From NCBI GenBank assembly GCA_903905665.1, contig CAIVHJ010000381.1:1-37449 (forward strand): 37,449 bases of DNA, written 5' to 3'. This stretch comes from an uncultured Phycisphaerales bacterium (GTDB lineage Bacteria; Planctomycetota; Phycisphaerae; UBA1845; CAIVHJ01). Positions 24,783 through 33,463 of the stretch are shown here, in pieces; position 1 is the stretch's first letter, and every line of letters begins with the position of its first letter. Below the pieces are notes generated by a model, which was not told the origin of the DNA, did no database searches, and saw nothing but the letters and a program-made list of their open reading frames with translations. The position numbers and the translations under genes were made by a program.

Positions 24783-26993
24783 CTATGAAAGAATGCTCCG
24801 TTTTGAGGATCGATACCCCAGCAGATAAAAAGCGGGGACGAGCAGGGGGCGGACGAGATAGGTGTCCAGGAGGATTCCGACGGCGAACGCGAATCCGAGT
24901 TGCCGGATGAGTTCCACCGGGGTGACCATGAGCGAGCCGAGCGTCGCCGCCATGATCAGACCGCAGGAACTGATGACCGGTCCGGTCAAGATGATGGATC
25001 GTTCGACGGCTTCGCGGATCGGGAGCGTCCGGGATTCTTCCAGCAATCGCGTGACCAGAAAAATGTTGTAGTCCTGCCCGATCGCCACGATGATCACAAA
25101 AACCAGAATTTTGATTTTGTAGTCGATTCCGGCGCTGCCGAGCAAGCCGACGAACACGGCATGAGTCAGTCCGATGGCGGCGCCATAGGTGATGAGCGTG
25201 GCGAGCATCATGAAAATCGAGAGTCGAACGCGGCGGATCATAATCAGAACGATCAACCCGATCACGATGACGGAAAATCCGACGACACGATGCAGGTCCC
25301 GATTGGCCACAATCTGGAGGCTGGACATATAGGGAGTCATACCGATGGCGTAGAACTGATACGGTTGCTTCAAGTGAGCGGTGGCCCAGTTCCGAACGGT
25401 TTGTTCGACGCGGTGAAACACGCCGACGGCAGATTGACTCATCGGAGGATATCGTTGCATGACCTCGATAGCAATCGCGTTTTTGCCGGGGGCAAAATAA
25501 TACTCGGCGGATGAACTGGAAAACAAAGAACCGGCCAGGCGGGTCAGCAGTCCCTCTCGCTTGAGACCCAGCGGGGCGCCCAAATGCCACACGTCCGTGA
25601 CGCCGCTGATCGGTGCAATTTGTTGGGCAAGTTGATTCGATAGTTCGACCGCTCGTTGCGGGTCGGAGTGGAGATCGTCACAGACGATCATCAATCGGGT
25701 GGAAAATAATTCCGCTTCAGAGAAATGTTCGCGAACAATTTTCAGTCCTCTGGCGGCAGAAGTGTTTTCGAAGACCTCGCCGAAGCTGTCGTAGCGAACC
25801 GGGACTCCGAGTGACGCCGCGGCGGGAATTCCGAGAACAACCAGGCCGGTGACGAGAACAACGGCGGGATGCCTGACGAGCAATCTGGCGACGCGGGGCC
25901 ATAGAGGGTGTCGGCTAATCTGCGTAAGGGATGGTAAATCGCGGGGCCAGAAAAACGCGCGACGCATCACGACCACGAGTGAAGGAACCAGCGTGATGGC
26001 GGCCAGTAGCGAGAGCATCAGTGCGATCGGCAGAACCTGCCCGGAATTGTGAAACGGAACCAGACCGGCGGACATCAGCGTGAGCAGGCCGAAGATGGTG
26101 GTAGCGGCGCTGGCGGCGATGGCGGGTCCGACTGCCGACAACGATCGACCGACTGCCGTTGCTCGATCGAGCGTCTGCGAAAATTCCTCGCGGTATCGCG
26201 CGATCCAGAACAAGGCGTAGTCGGTACCGGCTCCAAACAGCAGTACGACAGTGAACGTTCGTTCGATATTGGAGATGGCTAGGCCGGCCATGGCCAGAAT
26301 ATCCAGAACCCGAAAGGCGATATAGACGCTTAGTCCGATGGACAACAGCGGTACCAGCGCGCCGAGCGGAGAACGATAGACCAGGATCAAAATGAGGAGG
26401 ACGGCGAGAATCGTGATCTTTGTGGTTCGCTGGAGTGCTTGCTCCGAACGGATGTTGTGTTGTTTGCCGATGGCTGCCGAACCGGTGATTTCCATCGTCA
26501 GTCCGTCGTGGATGCGATTTTGGGTGAGTTGCTCAATGCGTTCGACCGCCTGTGTAGCGCGCAGGGTGATGTAATTCAGGTCGAGCAAAACCGTGACCAG
26601 CGTGGACCGGCCGTCGGAACTATCGAGACGGGCGGACAATAACGGGTTCGTCGCGCTGGAGAGGACGCGCCACGGTTCGGGTTCATGGCGGCCGACTTGT
26701 TGGAGTTCCAGTGCAATTTTTTGAATGGTGCGACGGTCGTCGGGGGTAAGTCCATCCCTGCGATAAAAGACCAGTACGACTTGGCTTTGGGAGGTTTGCT
26801 CTGGAAACGTGTCGGAGAAGGCTCGCATCGCCTGATTCCATGGAGCATCGGGGGGGAGCAAACTTGCGGGTTCACTGCGTTGGAGAAGGACGGGGTCGGG
26901 CCGAAACAAGCTGACCATCACGGCCAGCATCAACCACGCCGTGATCCAAAGCCAGGGGTATCGGGCGATCAATTGTCCCAGTCGGTTCCACAT
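24783..26993 (-). CDS. MMPL/RND-superfamily membrane transporter
   Basis: 736 aa with the internal duplication of the family. Helix 1 (WLWITAWLMLAVMVSLF) is followed by a large periplasmic domain, then a bundle of helices from about 190 (ITILAVLLILILVYRSPLGALVPLL) with the signature GAGTDYALFWIARYREE near 255. After a second periplasmic domain (about 395-555) the second bundle carries the equivalent GQDYNIFLVTRLLEE. Both Asp-Tyr pairs, thought to carry protons in MmpL-type pumps, are present. Such proteins export lipids or lipid-linked molecules by proton motive force, and no outer-membrane or adaptor partner is seen. It begins 42 bp after the GT39-like gene in the same direction, so the two are probably cotranscribed; a linked role in envelope lipid or glycolipid traffic is inference. 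Confidence 0.92.
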   Translation of the reverse strand: MWNRLGQLIARYPWLWITAWLMLAVMVSLFRPDPVLLQRSEPASLLPPDAPWNQAMRAFSDTFPEQTSQSQVVLVFYRRDGLTPDDRRTIQKIALELQQVGRHEPEPWRVLSSATNPLLSARLDSSDGRSTLVTVLLDLNYITLRATQAVERIEQLTQNRIHDGLTMEITGSAAIGKQHNIRSEQALQRTTKITILAVLLILILVYRSPLGALVPLLSIGLSVYIAFRVLDILAMAGLAISNIERTFTVVLLFGAGTDYALFWIARYREEFSQTLDRATAVGRSLSAVGPAIAASAATTIFGLLTLMSAGLVPFHNSGQVLPIALMLSLLAAITLVPSLVVVMRRAFFWPRDLPSLTQISRHPLWPRVARLLVRHPAVVLVTGLVVLGIPAAASLGVPVRYDSFGEVFENTSAARGLKIVREHFSEAELFSTRLMIVCDDLHSDPQRAVELSNQLAQQIAPISGVTDVWHLGAPLGLKREGLLTRLAGSLFSSSSAEYYFAPGKNAIAIEVMQRYPPMSQSAVGVFHRVEQTVRNWATAHLKQPYQFYAIGMTPYMSSLQIVANRDLHRVVGFSVIVIGLIVLIMIRRVRLSIFMMLATLITYGAAIGLTHAVFVGLLGSAGIDYKIKILVFVIIVAIGQDYNIFLVTRLLEESRTLPIREAVERSIILTGPVISSCGLIMAATLGSLMVTPVELIRQLGFAFAVGILLDTYLVRPLLVPAFYLLGYRSSKRSILS

Positions 26994-27035
26994 GAAGGTC
27001 CGCTCAATTCGCTACTGTATATTTGCGACACACGG

Positions 27036-28592
27036 TTAATCCGCCGGGCCGTGATAACCGTTGCATTCCCATATATAAATGCGATTGACACGATATCCGT
27101 GTCGAACGATCTCCAAATCCGGCAGGGCGGTGCAGTGGTCAAAGCGATAAAAATCTGCGGGTTGCCCCGGTCGATTGTGGAACATGGGAAAGGCATCCGT
27201 GGTCACGAAGAGAATGGGTTTTTGGCGCAGTTCGGACAGGCGGTCGTGCCACCACAGGTCATACTGATGAGACTGGGCATCCACACTCGCCACTTCGCAC
27301 ACGCCGCGCAGCGAGTAGGCGAGCGTTCCGGCGAGCACATGATGATACGTCATGACGACGGGCGTGGAGCCGGACGAAGCGGCGACCCGTTGGCACCAAT
27401 CGCTCACGACAGTGCGAAACTCCTGATTCCAACCGCATACCTGCGCCATGGGTTCGATGGTTTCGGGAAGACTGATGTATCGTTCGAGACGAGGATAGGC
27501 CATGGATTGAATGGGATACATGAGAAGTATCGGCAGCAATAGGCTCTGAACGGCGGCGATCCCGAGAGCGCCGGTGACCATCAGTTTTTTCCAGATCGAC
27601 CCGATGCGGTCATTCCCGGCGATCCATGCGGCGCCGGCCACCAATGCCGCGGTATAGGCTGATGACGGCCAGTGCGGAAGCGTCTGGCGAAATGATGCCA
27701 CTACGACGAACAGCAGCAACGTCGGAGCACTGAAACACAACAGCAGCAGCCATCGGTCGTCACGATCGCGCCACGAACGTACCCCGGCGACAACAACCCC
27801 CCACACCATCACCAGCCACAACAACGGAGAATGGTAACCCATCTGACCCACAAGACATTTCCACAACAATCCCAGACCGGGCTGAATCACTTCTCCATCC
27901 AACGCGGTGCGACTTTGCACAAAACCCAGTCCCATCCAATCGTGTCGGAAGTTCCACCACAATACCGGTGCAAACATTCCCAGTCCGATCAAAACCATCG
28001 CATAAGGTTCAGGACGCTTGAACCACACCCGGCAGCGCGAGGACAGCAGCGCCATCAACACCATCGCAACGACAATCATCACTCCGGGGTACTTCGACAA
28101 CATGGCGCCACCCAACGCCGTACCCACCAGATAAAACCATCCGACGCGATGATCGACCACGATTCGAGCCGCAAAGTATAGCGCCAGACTCATCCAGAAC
28201 AACAGCAGCGTCTCCGGCAGCAGAATGCACCCCGCCGCCACCGAAAAAAGCGGATGAACCGTGTGCAACAAAGCCGCCCAGAACCCGACACGCTCGCCAA
28301 ACAACTTTCGACCGGTGCAAAACAGCAACCACCCCACCGCCACCGACAATCCGACGGCCGCCAGCCGCCAAGTCCACGGGGCATCCCCCAGCCAGCGCGT
28401 CATGAGCGCAAAAACGTAGGCTATCAGCGGGGGATGATCGACATAGCCCCAATCGAGATGACGCGACCAGTCCCAGTAACACGCTTCATCAGGAATCGGG
28501 TCAAACCGGCCGATCAGCATCAATCGATAGACCGCCCCGACCAGCAATGTCCAGATCGTCCAGCGACGATAAAATCCAGGTGCACGATTCAC
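27036..28592 (-). CDS. Glycosyltransferase family 39 / ArnT-like membrane protein
   Basis: 518 aa. The start codon is GTG, with GGAGA 7 nt upstream. Loop 1 has the GT39/PMT signature: FDPIPDEACYWDWSRHLDWGYVDHPPLIAYVFALM, including the acidic pair (DE) and DHPP. About ten to twelve hydrophobic segments follow, then a soluble C-terminal part from about 370 (RYISLPETIEPMAQVCGW). These enzymes use polyprenyl-phosphate sugars in the periplasmic leaflet to glycosylate proteins, lipid A or other lipids. The acceptor is unknown. Upstream of, and probably cotranscribed with, the MMPL transporter. Confidence 0.9.
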   Translation of the reverse strand: MNRAPGFYRRWTIWTLLVGAVYRLMLIGRFDPIPDEACYWDWSRHLDWGYVDHPPLIAYVFALMTRWLGDAPWTWRLAAVGLSVAVGWLLFCTGRKLFGERVGFWAALLHTVHPLFSVAAGCILLPETLLLFWMSLALYFAARIVVDHRVGWFYLVGTALGGAMLSKYPGVMIVVAMVLMALLSSRCRVWFKRPEPYAMVLIGLGMFAPVLWWNFRHDWMGLGFVQSRTALDGEVIQPGLGLLWKCLVGQMGYHSPLLWLVMVWGVVVAGVRSWRDRDDRWLLLLCFSAPTLLLFVVVASFRQTLPHWPSSAYTAALVAGAAWIAGNDRIGSIWKKLMVTGALGIAAVQSLLLPILLMYPIQSMAYPRLERYISLPETIEPMAQVCGWNQEFRTVVSDWCQRVAASSGSTPVVMTYHHVLAGTLAYSLRGVCEVASVDAQSHQYDLWWHDRLSELRQKPILFVTTDAFPMFHNRPGQPADFYRFDHCTALPDLEIVRHGYRVNRIYIWECNGYHGPAD

Positions 28593-28685
28593 AGAGCATC
28601 TCCGAAATAAATTTCGTCGCTATACTTTATCCGGTCTGTCTTACTCCGTCACGTCCGGGGTGCTATTCAACCCATTGGGGAACCG

Positions 28686-28691
28686 TATAAT
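28686..28691 (+). promoter_or_regulatory. Perfect -10 box TATAAT before the GNAT gene
   Basis: TATAAT at 28686-28691 lies about 60 nt before the GNAT ATG at 28752. No good -35 is seen 17 bp upstream. Its position makes the earlier track start at 28695 unlikely, since that would fall at the transcription start. Confidence 0.35.
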
Positions 28692-28751
28692 AAGATGGTG
28701 AACTTTCCACTGAATGACGGTGGAATCGGAACAATCGGGGAGAATTTGCTG

Positions 28752-29225
28752 ATGGCGAATTCCAAAATTGAAGTCGTCGGCCCGGAAGAAGTGACGTTGA
28801 TCACCGAGTTGTACAACGCGGTATATCGCCCGCCCAAGACGGTAGCGTTTTTTCAGCGTCGTTTCAGCGGACGGTTGAACGTCGTCATGCTGGTGGCACA
28901 CCTCGATCGCAGACCGGTGGGATTCGCCACGGGATTTGAATTGAAGCCGTCCACGTTTTATGCATGGCTTACGGGTGTTTTGCCCGATGCGCGACGATTG
29001 GGGGTTGCCAGCCAACTGACGGAAGCGCTGGAAGGCTGGGCGATCGAACACGGATATGTGCGGATGCGTTTTGAGTGCTACAGCCGACACAGGGCGATGC
29101 TCCATCTGGCGATCACCAGCAATTACAACATCGTCGGTATTCGCTGGGACCCCGACGGACAAGACAACCTTGTCATTTTCGAGAAGACGCTGGTTGAATC
29201 CCACACCGAGGAAGCGGACATATAA
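28752..29225 (+). CDS. GNAT-family N-acetyltransferase
   Basis: 157 aa from the ATG at 28752, chosen for the GGGGAG about 9 nt upstream. GNAT fold features: VMLVAHLDRRPVGFATGFEL (strands 2-4), then GVLPDARRLGVASQLTEALEGWA, a slightly divergent acetyl-CoA pyrophosphate loop (R-R-x-G-x-A), and late strand YVRMRFECYSRHRAMLHLAITSNYNIVGIRWD. It transfers an acetyl group from acetyl-CoA to an unknown amine. It lies between the GT39-like gene (divergent) and rpsA. Confidence 0.85.
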   Translation: MANSKIEVVGPEEVTLITELYNAVYRPPKTVAFFQRRFSGRLNVVMLVAHLDRRPVGFATGFELKPSTFYAWLTGVLPDARRLGVASQLTEALEGWAIEHGYVRMRFECYSRHRAMLHLAITSNYNIVGIRWDPDGQDNLVIFEKTLVESHTEEADI

Positions 29226-29284
29226 GGCAATCTCTCCGCGTTCGGATTCGAGTGGTGCCTCTCGCACTTCGGACGCTGTTTCTT

Positions 29285-29313
29285 GTCAATTTGGACCCCT
29301 CGTGATATAGTGG
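29285..29313 (+). promoter_or_regulatory. Sigma70-like promoter of rpsA
   Basis: TTGTCA at 29285-29290 and TATAGT at 29308-29313 are exactly 17 bp apart, each one base from consensus. Transcription from about 29320 would give a leader near 290 nt before the rpsA ATG at 29609. Confidence 0.6.
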
Positions 29314-29319
29314 CGTCGT

Positions 29320-29608
29320 TCGATGGACAGTGGTGTCCGGGCGAGTGTTCGGGCCTGATCCGTCGTGTGGATTTCGGGTTTGCGGCGATCGAGTTTCAGT
29401 CGGTTCGGAATTCCCTTCCCAATTCTTTGCACATTGACGAAATTGAAGAATTGCATGGCGTGCCCTTGAGGCGCGCGGAGTTCTTGTGTCGGCTGGAAGG
29501 TCAGCCCAATCCGATGCGTGCATTTCTGCAGAATCAAACTCCGCAGTGTGATGAACACACGATGGGCGAGACGAGAACTGCACCGCAGAACAAGGAAATT
29601 GGTACAAC
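29320..29608 (+). promoter_or_regulatory. Long untranslated leader of rpsA
   Basis: About 290 nt between the inferred start of transcription and the rpsA ATG. The track ORF 29283-29684 starts upstream of that point, has no recognisable domain and runs into rpsA in another frame, so I treat the stretch as non-coding. S1 represses its own translation through its leader in Escherichia coli. A similar role here is plausible but unproven. The Shine-Dalgarno candidate (AAGGA) is about 12 nt from the start, rather far. Confidence 0.35.
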
Positions 29609-31495
29609 ATGGTCAATTATCATCTGCTCGAAGAATACGACATCACTCCTGAGGCGGTGGAAGCCGAACTCCAAAACATCCTGAGTCAGGCTCAGGGATC
29701 TCAAGCCGTCGCGGATCGCATTGAAGGAGCGATGAACGAGATCACCGCCGGAACATTGCTCAAAGGGAAGATCGTCAGCCGCAGCGGGGATGACGTGGTC
29801 ATTGACGTGGGGCTTAAGAGCGAAGGACTTTTGCCCTCCGACGAGTGGGACAATCCCAGCGACATTGTTCTGGGACAGGAGATTGACGTTTGGCTCGACG
29901 CCGTGGAGTCGGACAGCGGACTCGTGCAGTTGAGCAAGCGCAAAGCCGATCGCATGTTGAACTGGCAACGGATCGTTTCAACCGCCAACGAAGGAGACGT
30001 CGTCAAAGGCAAAGTCATGCGGAAAATCAAAGGCGGATTGCTGATGGACATCGGGGTTCCGGTGTTTTTGCCTGCTTCTCAGGTGGACGTCCGACGGCCG
30101 GGCGACATCGCCGAATTCATCGGCCGCGAAGTCGAAGCCAAAATCCTCAAAATCGACACCGAACGACGCAACATCGTCGTTTCCCGCCGACGCCTGATCG
30201 AGGAACGGCGGCAACTCGCAAGAGAAACCCTTTTGCTGGAACTCGAACCAGGCCAGACCCGAAAAGGCATCGTCAAAAACATCGCCGATTTCGGCGCGTT
30301 TGTTGATCTGGGCGGCATCGACGGATTGCTTCACATCACCGACATCAGCTGGGATCGCGTTCATCATCCGTCCGAAATTCTCAAAATCGATCAGGAACTT
30401 GAAGTCAGCATCCTGAGCGTGGACCGCGAGAAGGAAAAAATTGCACTGGGACTCAAGCAGCGGCAGGAAGACCCGTGGTTGCGCGTCGAAGAAAAATATC
30501 CGATCGGCGCACACATCAAGGGCGAGGTGGTCAACATTACCAATTACGGCGCGTTTGTGAAACTCGAACCGGGGGTGGAGGGGTTGGTTCACATCAGCGA
30601 GATGAGCTGGACGCGGCGGATCAATCATCCGTCCGAGATGGTCAGCGCCGGTGATTCGGTTGAAGTCGTCGTGCTGGAGATCAACAAGGAGAAAAAAGAA
30701 ATCAGTCTGGGCATGAAGCAGTGCGAAACGAATCCATGGACGCTGGTGGCGGCCAAATATCCCGCGTTCACGCGAGTCAAAGGGAAAGTCCGCAACCTGA
30801 CCAATTACGGCGCGTTCGTGGAAATCGAGGAGGGCATCGACGGACTTTTGCACGTTTCTGATCTGAGTTGGACCAAGAAAATTTCGCATCCGTCCGAAAT
30901 GCTCAAGAAGGGCGAGGAGATCGAATGCGTCGTGCTCAAGGTTGAGGAAGACAAGCAGCGGATCGCGCTGGGGCTCAAGCAACTGACCGAAGACCCGTGG
31001 GACCGCGCGGTTCCCGATCATTACATTCCCGGACAGATCGTCGAGGGCGTCGTCACTAAGATCACCAATTTCGGCGTGTTTGTCGAACTGGAGAAGGACC
31101 TTGAGGGATTGCTTCACGTCAGCGAATTGTCGGACGAGAAAATCGAGGACGTTCACGATGCGGTTAAGGTCGGTGATAAGATTCAGGTCAAAATTTTGCG
31201 TGTGGATCCGATCGAGCGAAAAATCGGTCTCAGCAAAAAGCGAGCCGAATGGGCCGCCGAGGAATCCCCCGAAGACGCGAAAGGCAGAAAGGAACGCCGG
31301 GGCGGACTCATGGGTTCGGTGGATTTGGGCACCGATATCATCAACCGCGATTTGCTCAGTCGCCCGAAAGATCAAAAACCCGACGTCCCGCCGATAGCGG
31401 CGAGTGCTTCGACGGACGGCGAATCCGAGACCAAAGGAGAGTCCCCCGTCGAACCGACGAATTCGGGAGACTCCGATAACCCGGAAACGACCTGA
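29609..31495 (+). CDS. rpsA: 30S ribosomal protein S1
   Basis: 628 aa with six S1 (OB-fold) repeats: TLLKGKIVSRSGDDVVIDVG (near 50), VVKGKVMRKIKGGLLMDIG (near 130), TRKGIVKNIADFGAFVDLGG (near 215), HIKGEVVNITNYGAFVKLE (near 305), RVKGKVRNLTNYGAFVEIE (near 390) and IVEGVVTKITNFGVFVELE (near 475). Repeats 3-6 have the GAFV and GLLHISE-type RNA-binding surface. An acidic, Ser/Pro-rich tail (about 550-628) follows. S1 binds mRNA and delivers it to the 30S subunit. The 565-residue ORF antisense to it (29978-31675) is a shadow of this repetitive, codon-biased gene. Confidence 0.95.
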   Translation: MVNYHLLEEYDITPEAVEAELQNILSQAQGSQAVADRIEGAMNEITAGTLLKGKIVSRSGDDVVIDVGLKSEGLLPSDEWDNPSDIVLGQEIDVWLDAVESDSGLVQLSKRKADRMLNWQRIVSTANEGDVVKGKVMRKIKGGLLMDIGVPVFLPASQVDVRRPGDIAEFIGREVEAKILKIDTERRNIVVSRRRLIEERRQLARETLLLELEPGQTRKGIVKNIADFGAFVDLGGIDGLLHITDISWDRVHHPSEILKIDQELEVSILSVDREKEKIALGLKQRQEDPWLRVEEKYPIGAHIKGEVVNITNYGAFVKLEPGVEGLVHISEMSWTRRINHPSEMVSAGDSVEVVVLEINKEKKEISLGMKQCETNPWTLVAAKYPAFTRVKGKVRNLTNYGAFVEIEEGIDGLLHVSDLSWTKKISHPSEMLKKGEEIECVVLKVEEDKQRIALGLKQLTEDPWDRAVPDHYIPGQIVEGVVTKITNFGVFVELEKDLEGLLHVSELSDEKIEDVHDAVKVGDKIQVKILRVDPIERKIGLSKKRAEWAAEESPEDAKGRKERRGGLMGSVDLGTDIINRDLLSRPKDQKPDVPPIAASASTDGESETKGESPVEPTNSGDSDNPETT

Positions 31496-31657
31496 ATCGT
31501 GTCGGATTGAGCGATCTATAATGCGATATGATGCCCTCTGGGCTTTTTGGCGCTCATGTGGGATCGGGCTTTGGGCGATGAATGACGATGGGGACGGGGA
31601 TGGTGTTTCCCGACTACCCTCTCGACCGATGGTTTCTACTTTGATCGGATATCTTCC

Positions 31658-32536
31658 GTGGAATCCGGGCTGCAACTATATCTGAAGCAGATCAACGAAG
31701 CCCCTCTGCTTTCTCCCGACGAAGAAAAAGAACTGGGCGAAATCATCCAGCATTCGATCGAGACGAATCGCCTTTTTCGCGAGCGCACGATCACCCTCGC
31801 CGAAAAAGAAAACTTCGAAACCAAAGCGCAACACGCCCGCGATCGCATGATCCGCTCGAACCTGCGTCTTGTCGTCAACATCGCCAAAAACTATACCAAG
31901 CGAGGCATGCCCCTCAACGACCTCGTCGAAGAAGGCAATCTGGGATTGTTGCGCGCGGTCGAGGGATTTGATCCGACGCAGGGGACACGGTTCAGCACGT
32001 ATGCGTCGTGGTGGATCAAGCAGGCGATCAAACGGGCGCTCATCAATGCCGTTCAACCGATCCACATCCCCGCCTATATGGTGGACATGATCGCGCGGTT
32101 CAAACAGGCCCACGAGTCTTTCATCGAACGGGAAGGGCGTAATCCCGATCTTCGGGAACTGGCGCGGGAGATGGATTTACCCGAGCGCAAAGTTCGAATC
32201 ATCAAACGCGCGGTCAAAGCCTTCGCGTCTCCGACTCAATCCAGTGAGCAAGGAGAAGGTCTTCCGCTGGCAGAGATGCTGGCCGACACTCGCAATCCCA
32301 AACCGGAGGATGCCGTCTTCACGGCGGCGGAGGAGGCGCTCCTCAAGAAATTTCTGGATCAGATCGACGCCCGCGAAGCAAGAATTCTTCGCATGCGATT
32401 CGGGCTGGACGATAAGGAGCCCATGACGCTGAAAGACATCGGCTCGAAGGTCGGATTGACCCGCGAACGCGTTCGACAAATCGAAACCGAAGCCATCAAA
32501 CGCCTGAATCAACTCCTCGAAACCGAAACCAGATGA
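31658..32536 (+). CDS. RNA polymerase sigma factor, sigma70 family (RpoD/SigA-like, short)
   Basis: 292 aa from a GTG. An in-frame TGA at 31583 and the absence of an ATG leave GTG 31658 as the best start, with a weak ribosome binding site. Region 1.2 (GLQLYLKQINEAPLLSPDEEKELG), a very short non-conserved insert, region 2 (RSNLRLVVNIAKNYTKRGMPLNDLVEEGNLGLLRAVEGFDPTQGTRFSTYASWWIKQAI), region 3 and region 4 (MTLKDIGSKVGLTRERVRQIETEAIKRLNQLLE) are all present. Region 1.1 is missing. The -10-reading helix is typical, so it should see ordinary sigma70 promoters. The small size suggests either a reduced primary sigma or a group 2 (alternative) sigma. Downstream of rpsA by 162 bp, same direction. Confidence 0.93.
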   Translation: MESGLQLYLKQINEAPLLSPDEEKELGEIIQHSIETNRLFRERTITLAEKENFETKAQHARDRMIRSNLRLVVNIAKNYTKRGMPLNDLVEEGNLGLLRAVEGFDPTQGTRFSTYASWWIKQAIKRALINAVQPIHIPAYMVDMIARFKQAHESFIEREGRNPDLRELAREMDLPERKVRIIKRAVKAFASPTQSSEQGEGLPLAEMLADTRNPKPEDAVFTAAEEALLKKFLDQIDAREARILRMRFGLDDKEPMTLKDIGSKVGLTRERVRQIETEAIKRLNQLLETETR

Positions 32537-32585
32537 TCTCGTCTGGTCAACGTCGCCGCCACCTCGAAAATGTTTCGCTAATCCG

Positions 32586-33437
32586 TCAATGTTCTTCGTG
32601 AAGATTCTCGATAAACGCCAGAAACGGTTTTTCCACTTCCTCGATCTGTCCCACACCGAGTACGTCGCACAACGTGGAGATTCCGCACGGATCCTTCTCT
32701 GTGTCGGCTGCGAATCGCCGATAAAATTCTCGAAGTTTTCCCTGCTCCTGAAGGTAATAGCACAAATACCGCGATTCGGCATAATGCATACCGTGCGGAT
32801 CGGTATAAAACTCTTCCGACGTGGTGGACAGCAATCGGCGAAGCGGTACGAAATGCCCGTCGCGAATTCCGTTCTTCAGCACCGGCAATCGCCAGTTGAT
32901 CAATCCCGCCGGATGTCCTTCCTGCTCCCGACAGGCTTCAAATAGCGAACCCATCCCCTCGTTGAACCACGCCGGACATCGCGGAAAATTCGCCTCCATC
33001 AACGGATGAACCATCTCATGCACCAGCGTGCCCCCGCCCGTCGCAATGTTCATCACCAGGGCATCGTGTTCGCGGCTGTAATATCCGTAGGGGGTCGTGG
33101 GGGTTTGATCAAAAAATTTCTTGACGTTCCCCCGGTACGAATCGTCGCCATCAAACAGGTAGATCACCATCACCCGTTCGGGATCCTTGTCGAAAAAATC
33201 CTTCTTGAGCATCCGAACGGCCCATCGAATCGTCCCCGTACGCGTCCGTTCAAAATCCTCCGCCGACTGATCGCTCACGACGACAAACGGTTTTTCCATT
33301 GCGACCCGAAACCCTGCCCCCACCTTCGCGCGCATCTCCTGAAGTTTGTTCTCAAAATCGGCATCCGGGGGCGTCGCTGCTGCACACCAACCGCACACAA
33401 TGGCGCCTAAGGAAAAACCGATTGCTCGCCGGGCCAT
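32586..33437 (-). CDS. Secreted gluzincin-like metallopeptidase (HExxH)
   Basis: 283 aa from the ATG at 33437, which has GAGGGG 6 nt upstream; the track start (33569) overlaps the preceding gene. A signal peptide is visible (MARRAIGFSLGAIVCGWCAAA). The zinc motif HEMVH lies near residue 155 (GGGTLVHEMVHPLM), followed by PAWFNEGMGSLFE, whose glutamate is the usual third ligand of gluzincins (compare DUF1570 proteins). An N-terminal alpha/beta part (PFVVVSDQSAEDFERTRTGTIRWAVRMLKKDFF) precedes it. It probably cleaves proteins or peptides outside the cytoplasm; the substrate is unknown. Last gene of the manA operon, 26 bp after the SGNH gene, convergent with the sigma factor. Confidence 0.85.
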   Translation of the reverse strand: MARRAIGFSLGAIVCGWCAAATPPDADFENKLQEMRAKVGAGFRVAMEKPFVVVSDQSAEDFERTRTGTIRWAVRMLKKDFFDKDPERVMVIYLFDGDDSYRGNVKKFFDQTPTTPYGYYSREHDALVMNIATGGGTLVHEMVHPLMEANFPRCPAWFNEGMGSLFEACREQEGHPAGLINWRLPVLKNGIRDGHFVPLRRLLSTTSEEFYTDPHGMHYAESRYLCYYLQEQGKLREFYRRFAADTEKDPCGISTLCDVLGVGQIEEVEKPFLAFIENLHEEH

Positions 33438-33463
33438 CTGCGTCCCCTCAAATTGGTCTATCT

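Noticed and set aside
29283-29684. 133-residue ORF overlapping the rpsA start
   Set aside because: Its start precedes the inferred transcription start and it runs out of frame into rpsA; no domain is visible.
29978-31675. 565-residue ORF antisense to rpsA
   Set aside because: It lies fully opposite a clear six-repeat S1 gene; its FxxFD-rich composition is the mirror of the S1 repeats and it has no domain of its own.
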